A stretch of DNA of 5,256 nucleotides from Chloroflexota bacterium. GTDB lineage: Bacteria > Chloroflexota > Dehalococcoidia > SHYB01 > JACPQI01. The notes beneath the pieces are model-generated. The model ran no database searches. It was not told the DNA's origin and saw only the letters and a program-made list of their open reading frames with translations. The translations under genes and the position numbers were made by a program. This document shows, in pieces, positions 1 to 5,029 of this stretch; within the stretch, counting starts at the first letter, position 1, and each line of letters begins with the position of its first letter. The stretch covers positions 1 to 5,256 of the forward strand of contig JACPQI010000131.1 of assembly GCA_016190545.1 (NCBI GenBank), in the 5' to 3' direction.

Positions 1-86
1 AGGTAGACCTCCTGCACCCGGTGGCCGAGCACATCGGCCTCCAGCAGACCGCGACGGATGGTTTCGACTTCCGGTAGTTCAGGCAT
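1..86 (-). CDS. mutM: Formamidopyrimidine-DNA glycosylase (Fpg/MutM), N-terminal fragment
   Basis: The first 28 residues are visible, starting MPELPEVETIRRGL, which is the near-invariant N-terminus of Fpg. The rest lies beyond the left edge of the window. In this family the Met is removed, Pro2 is the Schiff-base nucleophile on the damaged nucleotide and Glu3 is a catalytic acid; both are present. Fpg excises 8-oxoguanine and formamidopyrimidines and nicks the DNA by beta/delta elimination. The ATG at 86-84 begins 3 nt after the polA stop codon, and a GGAG at 96-93 sits 6 nt upstream of it, so the gene is probably co-transcribed and translationally coupled with polA. That fits a shared role in base excision repair. 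The PELPEVETIRRGL motif separates it from endonuclease VIII (Nei), which normally begins PEGPE. The C-terminal zinc finger cannot be checked. Confidence 0.95.
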   Translation of the reverse strand, partial: MPELPEVETIRRGLLEADVLGHRVQEVY

Positions 87-89
87 AGG

Positions 90-2873
90 TCACTCCAGGT
101 CCCCCCAACTTGTCCCCATCTTCATGTCCACCTTCAGCGGCACCGACATGGGTATGGCCGCGGGCATCAGCTCCTGCACCAGGGCCTTCATGGCCTCTGT
201 TTCGGCCTCCGGCACCTCAAAGATAAGCTCATCATGCACTTGAAGCAACATCTTGCTGCGCATGCGCAGGGCATCCATGCGTTGCTGCAGTTGCACCATG
301 GCGATCTTAATAATATCCGCCGCCGTGCCCTGGATAGGCATGTTCACCGCCATGCGTTCGGCCGCCTGCTGTACCTGGCGGTTGCTGGAGTTGATCTCCG
401 GGATCTCGCGGCGGCGGCCCAGAATCGTCTCCACATAGCCGAGCTCCCGCGCCTTGCGCTTGGTCTCCTCCAGGTAGCGCATGATGCCTGGGTATCGCTC
501 GAAGTAGGCCTTTATTATAGGCCCCGCCTCTTCGCGGGAGAGGTCGGAGCGCTGGGCCAGGCCGAATTCGCTCATGCCATAGAGGATACCGAAGTTGACG
601 ACTTTGGCAAAGCGGCGCTGCTCCGGCGTCACCTCCTTGAGGGAGACACTGAAGACCTGAGAGGCCGTGGCGGCGTGGATGTCCTCGCCCCGGTGAAACG
701 CCTCCATGAGCCGCTGGTCCTGGCAGAGGTGGGCCAGGATGCGCAACTCGATCTGCGAGTAGTCAGCGGAGAGCAACTGCCACGCCGGCGCTCCAGGGGC
801 GACGAACGCCCGACGGATCTGCCGCCCCAACTCTGTGCGGACCGGGATGTTCTGCAAGTTCGGATCGCTGCTGGACAGGCGGCCCGTGACCGCGCCGGTC
901 TGGTTGAAGCTGGTGTGAAGACGGCCTGTGCGGGGATTGACCAGAGCGGGCAGAGAATCGACGTAGGTGGACTTGAGCTTGGTGAGCTGCCTGTACTCCA
1001 GGATCAGCTCCACCATTGGGTGGGCGCCCTTCAGGTTCTCCAGCACCTGGGCATCCGTGGAATAGCCACCTTGCGTGCGCCGGGGCCGGGGCAGGTCATT
1101 CTCCTTGAACCACTCCAGGAGCCGCAGCTCCCCGAACAGGACGTCGCTGAGCTGCTGGGGCGACGCGATGTTGAAGCGGTGGCCCACACTATCGTAGATG
1201 CGGCCCTCCAGGTCCATGATGTGCTCGCCCATCTCGTGCGCCAGCCTGGCCAGGATGGAGGTGTCCAGCGTAATGCCATTGCGCTGCATGCGCACCAGCA
1301 CCGGCACCAGGGGCACTTCCACCTCGGCGAAGAGCCGGACCAGCCGCTTCTCCTCCAGCTCCGGGCGCAGGACGTCCCACAGTTGTAGAGTCATGTCCAC
1401 ATCCGCGCCGGAGTAGCGGACAGCGTCGGGGATGGGGACATGGTCGAAAGTGGTCTGCTTGCGCCCTGTCCCGATGAGCTGGTCGATGGTCGTCATCTCA
1501 CGGTTCAGTTTGTTGAGCGCCAGGGGCTTGAGGCCCACGTTGCGGTAGCCGAGGAGGTGAGCGACTATCATGGTGTCCGCCTGCAGGCCGGCCACCTCCA
1601 TGCCGGCTTCGGCCAGCACCATCATGTCATAGTTGGCGTTGTGGGCGATCTTGGGCGGCGTCTCATTGGCCAGGACCGGACCCAAGGACCGTCTCACCTG
1701 CTCCAAGCCTACCTGCCGGCCTTGTCGATGGCCCACAGGGATGTACCAGGCCTGGCCCAGGTTTGTGGAGAGAGCCACGCCCACCAGCTCGGCCAGCATA
1801 GGGTCAAGGGAAGTGCTTTCCACATCCAGGGCCAGCCGGGATGCAGAGGCCGCCTCTCGCGCCACCGATTCCAGCTTGGCAAGGGTATCCACCACCTGGT
1901 ACGCACCGTCCACTGCGTCGGCCTCGGCGCCCAGCGGCGGGCTGCCCTCCGGAGGTGCGCCGAGCCGCTCTGGAATGCGGCTGATCATGCTGGCGAACTC
2001 CAAGTCGCGGAATAGCTCCACCACTGTGGCCCGGTCATAGCGCTGGACGGAGCAGCGGTCCGGGTCGAAGGTGGCGGGAGCGTTCGTGAAAATAGTACAC
2101 AGGCGCTTGCTCTCCAGCGCCTGCTCTTTATGCTCGGCGAGAAGCGCTCGGATTCGCTCCGGCTTCACCTCGTCCAGGCGCGAGAGGATGCTCTCCAGCG
2201 ACCCGAACTCCTGGAGGAGCTTGGCGGCGGTCTTCTCGCCGATGCCGGGGACTCCCGGCACGTTATCCGACTTATCGCCGACCAGGGCCTTGTGGTCGGC
2301 GAGTTGGCCTGGGGAGAGACCGTTGTACCGTTCGCGGACTCCCTTTTCATCGTAGACGGCGAGTTGGCCCACACCGCTCTGGTAGCGGACCCGCACTTGG
2401 GGACTTACGAGCTGGAGGGTGTCCGTATCCCCGGTCAAGATGATGGTATCGATGTCCAGAGCCGCAGCCTGATGGCTCAGGGTACCGATGAGGTCGTCCG
2501 CCTCATAGCCTTCGGCTTCGAAGATGGGAATGCCAAAAGCGCCCGCCACGTGGTGCACCCGGTCCACTTGGCCTGCCAGTTCGGGGGGAGTCGGCGGACG
2601 CTGGGCCTTGTATGCGGCGAAACGCTTGTGTCGGAAGGTGGGCACCGGTAGGTCAAAGGTGATGGCCCAGTAGTCCGGCTGGACCTCCGCCAACGCTTTG
2701 AGCAAGATGCCGACAAACCCGTAGACGGCAGTGACAATTTCGCCGGTGCGAGTGACCGTGAAGGTGCGGCCTTGGCCCGCAAACGCATGGTACGACCGAT
2801 GCACTAAGGCATGGCCGTCAATGACCATAAGCAATGGCCGCCGTTGGAAAAGGCTTGGACTTGCTCCTGACAC
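90..2873 (-). CDS. polA: DNA polymerase I (5'-3' exonuclease, proofreading and polymerase domains)
   Basis: This 927-residue protein is close to the 928 of E. coli Pol I and keeps almost the same register. The FEN-like 5' nuclease spans about 15-300, with acidic metal ligands in IDGHA (D19), TFD (D74), EADD (124-127), GDTD (148-151) and GDKSDN (199-204), followed by a helix-hairpin-helix. The 3'-5' exonuclease spans about 325-510 and keeps all ligands: D350 and E352 (DVE), N412 and D416 (NANYD), Y487 and D491 (YSGAD). The polymerase has motif A SADYSQIELR (D704), the O-helix with K757, F761 and Y765, and motif C QVHDE (H880, D881). Pol I fills repair gaps and removes Okazaki primers. The GTG start at 2873 leaves a normal lead into the first strand; an ATG at codon 16 (2828-2826) would begin inside that strand. 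fpg follows after 3 nt. F761, not Tyr, is the form that disfavours dideoxynucleotides. Confidence 0.98.
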   Translation of the reverse strand: MSGASPSLFQRRPLLMVIDGHALVHRSYHAFAGQGRTFTVTRTGEIVTAVYGFVGILLKALAEVQPDYWAITFDLPVPTFRHKRFAAYKAQRPPTPPELAGQVDRVHHVAGAFGIPIFEAEGYEADDLIGTLSHQAAALDIDTIILTGDTDTLQLVSPQVRVRYQSGVGQLAVYDEKGVRERYNGLSPGQLADHKALVGDKSDNVPGVPGIGEKTAAKLLQEFGSLESILSRLDEVKPERIRALLAEHKEQALESKRLCTIFTNAPATFDPDRCSVQRYDRATVVELFRDLEFASMISRIPERLGAPPEGSPPLGAEADAVDGAYQVVDTLAKLESVAREAASASRLALDVESTSLDPMLAELVGVALSTNLGQAWYIPVGHRQGRQVGLEQVRRSLGPVLANETPPKIAHNANYDMMVLAEAGMEVAGLQADTMIVAHLLGYRNVGLKPLALNKLNREMTTIDQLIGTGRKQTTFDHVPIPDAVRYSGADVDMTLQLWDVLRPELEEKRLVRLFAEVEVPLVPVLVRMQRNGITLDTSILARLAHEMGEHIMDLEGRIYDSVGHRFNIASPQQLSDVLFGELRLLEWFKENDLPRPRRTQGGYSTDAQVLENLKGAHPMVELILEYRQLTKLKSTYVDSLPALVNPRTGRLHTSFNQTGAVTGRLSSSDPNLQNIPVRTELGRQIRRAFVAPGAPAWQLLSADYSQIELRILAHLCQDQRLMEAFHRGEDIHAATASQVFSVSLKEVTPEQRRFAKVVNFGILYGMSEFGLAQRSDLSREEAGPIIKAYFERYPGIMRYLEETKRKARELGYVETILGRRREIPEINSSNRQVQQAAERMAVNMPIQGTAADIIKIAMVQLQQRMDALRMRSKMLLQVHDELIFEVPEAETEAMKALVQELMPAAIPMSVPLKVDMKMGTSWGDLE

Positions 2874-2879
2874 GGGGCC

Positions 2880-2908
2880 ATTATAGAGCCGTTGGCAACA
2901 CGCCGGAA
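2880..2908 (-). promoter_or_regulatory. Probable polA-fpg promoter, perfect TATAAT and weak -35
   Basis: On the minus strand a consensus -10 hexamer TATAAT lies at 2885-2880. Seventeen nt upstream is TTCCGG (2908-2903), which matches the -35 consensus only at its first two bases. Just 6 nt separate the -10 box from the polA GTG, so initiation at the usual distance would fall on or next to the start codon. This would give polA-fpg a transcript separate from the upstream genes. A single hexamer can occur by chance, which limits confidence. Confidence 0.5.
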
Positions 2909-2942
2909 AGCCGCTCGCCCCTTGCGATGGCTGGTTGAGAGA

Positions 2943-2997
2943 AGCACAAGGCGCCGACTGCGAAAGGCCGATCCTCTCACAGCCGACGCCTCATACT
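2943..2997 (-). terminator. Long hairpin after the coiled-coil gene; likely terminator or 3' processing structure
   Basis: Read on the minus strand, bases 2997-2943 fold into one uninterrupted stem of 25 pairs around a 5-nt AUCGG loop (2972-2968). The stem starts 4 nt after the TAA stop codon at 3004-3002. Seven pairs are G-U wobbles on this strand. The same seven positions are A-C mismatches on the plus strand, so the structure suits RNA made leftward. The downstream stretch (UUGUGCUUCUCUC) is pyrimidine-rich but lacks an unbroken U run, so it may be an inefficient terminator, an RNase III site or a 3' stabiliser. It separates rsmD-coaD-coiled coil from polA-fpg. Confidence 0.6.
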
Positions 2998-3001
2998 GAC
3001 G

Positions 3002-3472
3002 TTACGCTGCCTTGGTGACCTCAATCTGCTCAATACCGCGGCGGGCGGAGTTGAGCAGAGCGCTCAGTTGGGACTCCAATCGAGACAGGACGTCCAGAGC
3101 ATACTGGTCAGACTCACGGCGCATGGCCTCTGCCTGGCGCTGGGCCTCACTCACAATCTTCTCGGCGCGGCGCTGGGCCTCGGCCATGACCTCGTCAGCC
3201 CGCTTCTGGGCCATCTTGACGATCTCGCTGTCCTGGACCCGGCTCTTGGACTCCTGGTCGGCGGAGGTCTTCACCCGACGGGCCTCCAGCAGGGCCTGGT
3301 TGATGACCTGCTCGCGCTTCTCGATGATCTGGTGAGCGTCCTTGATGTCCTCAGGGACAGACGCGCGAATGCGGTCAACGACCTCCAGCAGACTCTGCCC
3401 ATCCACCATGACTTTGCTGGTGAGAGGGAGCTTGGATCCGCTACCTACGATGGACTCCAGCTTTTCGACCAA
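3002..3472 (-). CDS. Small coiled-coil protein resembling DivIVA or F0 b subunit, function unknown
   Basis: The conservative TTG start gives 156 residues; the probable AUC start at 3487-3485 gives 161, beginning (M)ETLELVEKLE. Residues 1-45 (TTG numbering) include the hydrophobic stretch LPLTSKVMVDGQSLLEVVDR and RASVPEDIK. From about 46 to 150 it is a charged helix. Within this, 88-120 holds three perfect 11-residue repeats (AQKRADEVMAE, AQRRAEKIVSE, AQRQAEAMRRE), and the spacing continues loosely on both sides. Hendecads favour right-handed coiled coils, as in the b subunit stalk of ATP synthase, which is why such proteins are sometimes annotated as F0 b or DivIVA. No membrane segment, signal peptide or catalytic motif is seen. 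The position after rsmD-coaD resembles what I recall from Chloroflexota genomes. A role in envelope or division scaffolding would be a guess. The gene is almost certainly real; its function is unknown. Confidence 0.88.
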   Translation of the reverse strand: MVEKLESIVGSGSKLPLTSKVMVDGQSLLEVVDRIRASVPEDIKDAHQIIEKREQVINQALLEARRVKTSADQESKSRVQDSEIVKMAQKRADEVMAEAQRRAEKIVSEAQRQAEAMRRESDQYALDVLSRLESQLSALLNSARRGIEQIEVTKAA

Positions 3473-3474
3473 TT

Positions 3475-4002
3475 CTAACGTTTCGATTTTGGGCCTCCTT
3501 TCTTTGCTCTTATCGGCAATTGCAGTTTCTGCTTACGTTGTAAGGCCGTGAGGACATGAGGGGGGACCAGTCTGGACACGTCACCACCAAGCTCGCACAC
3601 CTCCTTCATCAGGCTGGCGCTCAAGAACTGGTACTCCAGACTTGACATCAGCGCCACCGTCTCAATATGAGAATCAATCTGGCGGTTCATGAGGGCCATC
3701 TCAAACTCGCGTTCAAAATCGGACCCCATGCGCAGGCCTCGGATAACGACGTGGGTGCCCAGCCGGTGAGCGAGGGCCACGGTCAGCCCGGTGTAGGGGA
3801 TCACCTTCACGTTTGGCAGGTGTTGGACGGCTTGGCGGAAGAGAGCAATCCGCTCCTGAGTCGTGAACAGCAGGTTCTTCGGCGGCGTGTCATAGACGGC
3901 TACCACCAGCTCGTCGAAGAGGCGTGCCGCCCGGTTCGCGATGTCCACGTGGCCGTTGGTCACCGGGTCAAAGCTGCCGGGATAGATGGCCCGGGTGGTC
4001 AT
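3475..4002 (-). CDS. coaD: Phosphopantetheine adenylyltransferase (PPAT)
   Basis: CoaD transfers AMP from ATP to 4'-phosphopantetheine, giving dephospho-CoA, the penultimate step of coenzyme A synthesis in the cytoplasm. The 175 residues show the nucleotidyltransferase signature YPGSFDPVTNGH at 7-18 (H18 in the TxGH-type ATP motif), a Lys at 42, the RGLR motif at 88-91 and the C-terminal LSASLMKEV at 127-135, equivalent to the ISSS..KEV nucleotide-binding segment. Typical family members have about 160 residues; here a basic tail, RAKKGGPKSKR, extends the C-terminus. The codons of that tail contain the AAGGAGG of the next gene. The ATG at 4002-4000 overlaps the rsmD stop as ATGA and is preceded by GGAAGGAG about 5 nt upstream, so translation is probably coupled to rsmD. 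Start and identity are both secure. Confidence 0.97.
   Translation of the reverse strand: MTTRAIYPGSFDPVTNGHVDIANRAARLFDELVVAVYDTPPKNLLFTTQERIALFRQAVQHLPNVKVIPYTGLTVALAHRLGTHVVIRGLRMGSDFEREFEMALMNRQIDSHIETVALMSSLEYQFLSASLMKEVCELGGDVSRLVPPHVLTALQRKQKLQLPIRAKKGGPKSKR
3485..3500 (-). promoter_or_regulatory. Perfect Shine-Dalgarno spaced for a non-canonical AUC start
   Basis: The minus strand carries AAGGAGG at 3500-3494, inside the coaD C-terminal codons, then CCCAAA, then ATC at 3487-3485 in frame with the coiled-coil gene. The 6-nt spacing is ideal. The first standard start codon, TTG at 3472-3470, is 21 nt past the Shine-Dalgarno, too far for efficient pairing. There is no ATG or GTG between them. 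Starting at ATC overlaps the coaD stop codon (3477-3475) by 13 nt. Confidence 0.55.
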
Positions 4003-4550
4003 GCCTGCTCCTTCCGGTAAATGGATACAGCCGTGTCACCATGGCGGCGGGTCTTGACCAAGCGCAATGGCCCGTGCGCCGCCTGCAGGTCCAGCTCCTC
4101 TTCATGTTCCACCACGACGACGGCGCCGGGAAGCGCCAGCCGGGAATCGGCCAGCAGGTCCAGCATGGCCTGTGCGTAGCCTGTCCGATAGGGCGGGTCG
4201 ACGAAGAAGAGGTCGTAGGTTCCTGCGAGGAAGCCTATGGCCTTCTCTACGGAGGAGCAATAGACGTGGGCCCGGTCTGCCAAGCGGGTCGTCTCCAGGT
4301 TGCGCTTGATGATCTGGCACAGGCGCCGGTCCCGCTCCACGAAATCGCTCCAGGCCACACCACGGCTGAGCGCCTCAATGCCCATGGCGCCTGTGCCCGC
4401 GTACAGGTCAGCCGCCCGTGTGAACGTGCCCCCCATCGATTCGATCATGGAGAAGATCGCTCCCCTCACCCGGTCTGTTGTCGGTCTTACCTGGCCCCCG
4501 GTAGGCGATATCAAGGTCCGGCCTTTTGCCGAGCCTGAGATAACACGCAT
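3999..4550 (-). CDS. rsmD: 16S rRNA (guanine(966)-N2)-methyltransferase RsmD
   Basis: RsmD uses S-adenosylmethionine to methylate N2 of G966 in 16S rRNA (E. coli numbering) during 30S assembly. The 183 residues contain the family opening MRVISGSAKGR, then RPTTDRVRGAIFSM at 23-35. The SAM-binding glycine loop is DLYAGTGAMGIEAL (48-61), an acidic residue in FVERD (70-74) follows the next strand, and the catalytic VDPPY lies at 117-121, the N/DPPY type of amino-group methyltransferases. Length is typical for the family. The ATG at 4550-4548 gives the conserved N-terminus; no Shine-Dalgarno is evident before it (GGCGCG only). It is the first gene of the leftward unit, with a good promoter upstream, and overlaps coaD by 4 nt. 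rsmD-coaD adjacency is widespread in bacteria. Confidence 0.96.
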   Translation of the reverse strand: MRVISGSAKGRTLISPTGGQVRPTTDRVRGAIFSMIESMGGTFTRAADLYAGTGAMGIEALSRGVAWSDFVERDRRLCQIIKRNLETTRLADRAHVYCSSVEKAIGFLAGTYDLFFVDPPYRTGYAQAMLDLLADSRLALPGAVVVVEHEEELDLQAAHGPLRLVKTRRHGDTAVSIYRKEQA

Positions 4551-4599
4551 CGCGCCACGCGCCTAAACAGGTTTTAGACCAGGTTCAAAGACAGCACCA

Positions 4600-4629
4600 A
4601 CTATAGGGGTTGAGCAAAGAGCATGTCAA
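4600..4629 (-). promoter_or_regulatory. Sigma70-type promoter for rsmD-coaD-coiled-coil unit
   Basis: On the minus strand a perfect -35 TTGACA (4629-4624) and -10 TATAGT (4605-4600, one mismatch to TATAAT) are separated by 18 nt. The expected transcription start near 4593 would leave a leader of about 40 nt before the rsmD ATG. The match, orientation and location at the head of the operon all agree. Confidence 0.7.
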
Positions 4630-4646
4630 GGCATCTCTCGGCAGTT

Positions 4647-4675
4647 TTGCGGGGAAAATGCACTCTAGGTATACT
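4647..4675 (+). promoter_or_regulatory. Possible promoter for the small rightward ORF
   Basis: TTGCGG (4647-4652, three matches to TTGACA) and TATACT (4670-4675, five matches to TATAAT) are 17 nt apart. The predicted start near 4682 lies about 25 nt before the ATG at 4708. It is back-to-back with the rsmD promoter and does not overlap it. The weak -35 makes this tentative. Confidence 0.4.
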
Positions 4676-4707
4676 CAAGTCGGTATTCGCAGGCGGCTGA
4701 GGATGGC

Positions 4708-4944
4708 ATGGAGCAGCGGGTCAACCCCTTCGCCCTGGGTGGAGTGTTCCTTCAACTCTGCATCAAGAACCGTTGGGTGGTCCATAAAGTGCAGGGGAAG
4801 AAACACCTGTACCTGCTGACGGAGGAAGGCGCCAAAGCGCTCGTGGGGGAACCCTACTGCTTTGCGCTGGACAAGGTGCTGGAGCATCGGCCCGCAATGG
4901 GGGACACATCGGGCCACAAAGAGGCCGGTTCTTCTTTACAATAG
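4708..4944 (+). CDS. Small hypothetical protein, resembles second half of a winged-helix domain
   Basis: This 78-residue ORF is not recognised by name. Residues 21-45 (NRWVVHK..GKKHLYLLTEEGAKAL) read like the wing and last helix of a winged-helix DNA-binding domain, where a turn with Gly/Lys is followed by YxLTxxGxxxL. Residues 6-20 could be the recognition helix, but the first helices normally expected before it are absent: the frame is open only back to the TAG at 4666 and offers no other standard start. It may therefore be a truncated remnant or a minimal domain. Support for coding comes from strongly GC-biased third codon positions through most of its length, a GAGG 5 nt before the ATG and a possible promoter. 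The last dozen residues (TSGHKEAGSSLQ) look unstructured and overlap the -35 of greA. The opposite strand also has an open frame here, but with weaker protein character. Confidence 0.5.
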   Translation: MEQRVNPFALGGVFLQLCIKNRWVVHKVQGKKHLYLLTEEGAKALVGEPYCFALDKVLEHRPAMGDTSGHKEAGSSLQ

Positions 4945-4963
4945 CCTATCCATCCCCTATAAT
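4935..4963 (+). promoter_or_regulatory. Strong sigma70-type promoter for greA
   Basis: TTTACA (4935-4940, five of six to consensus) and a perfect TATAAT (4958-4963) are separated by exactly 17 nt. The transcription start should fall near 4970, giving a leader of about 60 nt that carries the hairpin at 4983-5010. The -35 lies within the last codons of the preceding small ORF. Confidence 0.8.
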
Positions 4964-4982
4964 CTACACACGCCGTAAGGAG

Positions 4983-5010
4983 AAGAACTGAGGTGTATGC
5001 CTCAGTTCTT
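4983..5010 (+). promoter_or_regulatory. Hairpin in the greA leader, possible attenuator or translation control element
   Basis: A perfect 11-bp inverted repeat, AAGAACTGAGG (4983-4993) and CCTCAGTTCTT (5000-5010), encloses a 6-nt loop TGTATG. The stem is followed by TTGCTTC, giving U-rich but interrupted sequence from 5006 on, so it could be a weak intrinsic terminator. The greA Shine-Dalgarno (5017-5023) begins 6 nt after the stem. It could terminate readthrough from the small ORF, attenuate greA, or stabilise the 5' end of the message. Confidence 0.6.
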
Positions 5011-5016
5011 TGCTTC

Positions 5017-5023
5017 AAGGTGG
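5017..5023 (+). promoter_or_regulatory. greA ribosome binding site
   Basis: AAGGTGG differs by one base from AAGGAGG and sits 6 nt before the ATG at 5030. This favours 5030 over the in-frame ATG at 4997 as the greA start, because the latter lies in the hairpin loop with only a close GAGG (4990-4993). Confidence 0.75.
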
Positions 5024-5029
5024 TACGGT

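Noticed and set aside
234..1388. Long plus-strand open frame of 384 codons antisense to polA
   Set aside because: It mirrors polA, whose every catalytic motif is intact. The translation is His/Leu/Gln/Arg-rich with no recognisable domain, as expected from the complement of GC-rich codons.
1440..2651. Several further plus-strand open frames within polA
   Set aside because: All lie opposite conserved exonuclease and FEN-domain codons and have low-complexity shadow composition.
2943..2997. Reading the hairpin as a DNA-level palindrome, such as a MITE end or protein-binding operator
   Set aside because: Seven A-C mismatches on the plus strand disfavour a DNA palindrome, while the minus-strand RNA pairs completely. 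No flanking direct repeats were noticed. A genome search for copies would still be needed to exclude a REP-like repeat.
3068..3478. Plus-strand frame antisense to the coiled-coil gene
   Set aside because: The leucine/glycine-rich periodic look (LGLTHNLLGAALGLGHDL) is the complement of the hendecad repeats, not an independent protein.
4610..4819. 69-codon plus-strand frame starting TTG near the rsmD promoter
   Set aside because: It starts upstream of any plausible plus-strand promoter, overlaps the rsmD -35 region and runs into the small ORF in another frame with Ser/Arg/Cys-rich shadow composition.
4675..4917. 80-codon minus-strand frame opposite the small winged-helix-like ORF
   Set aside because: It has no domain resemblance and no ribosome site was identified. 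The plus-strand frame has better codon bias and a recognisable LTEEG wing signature.
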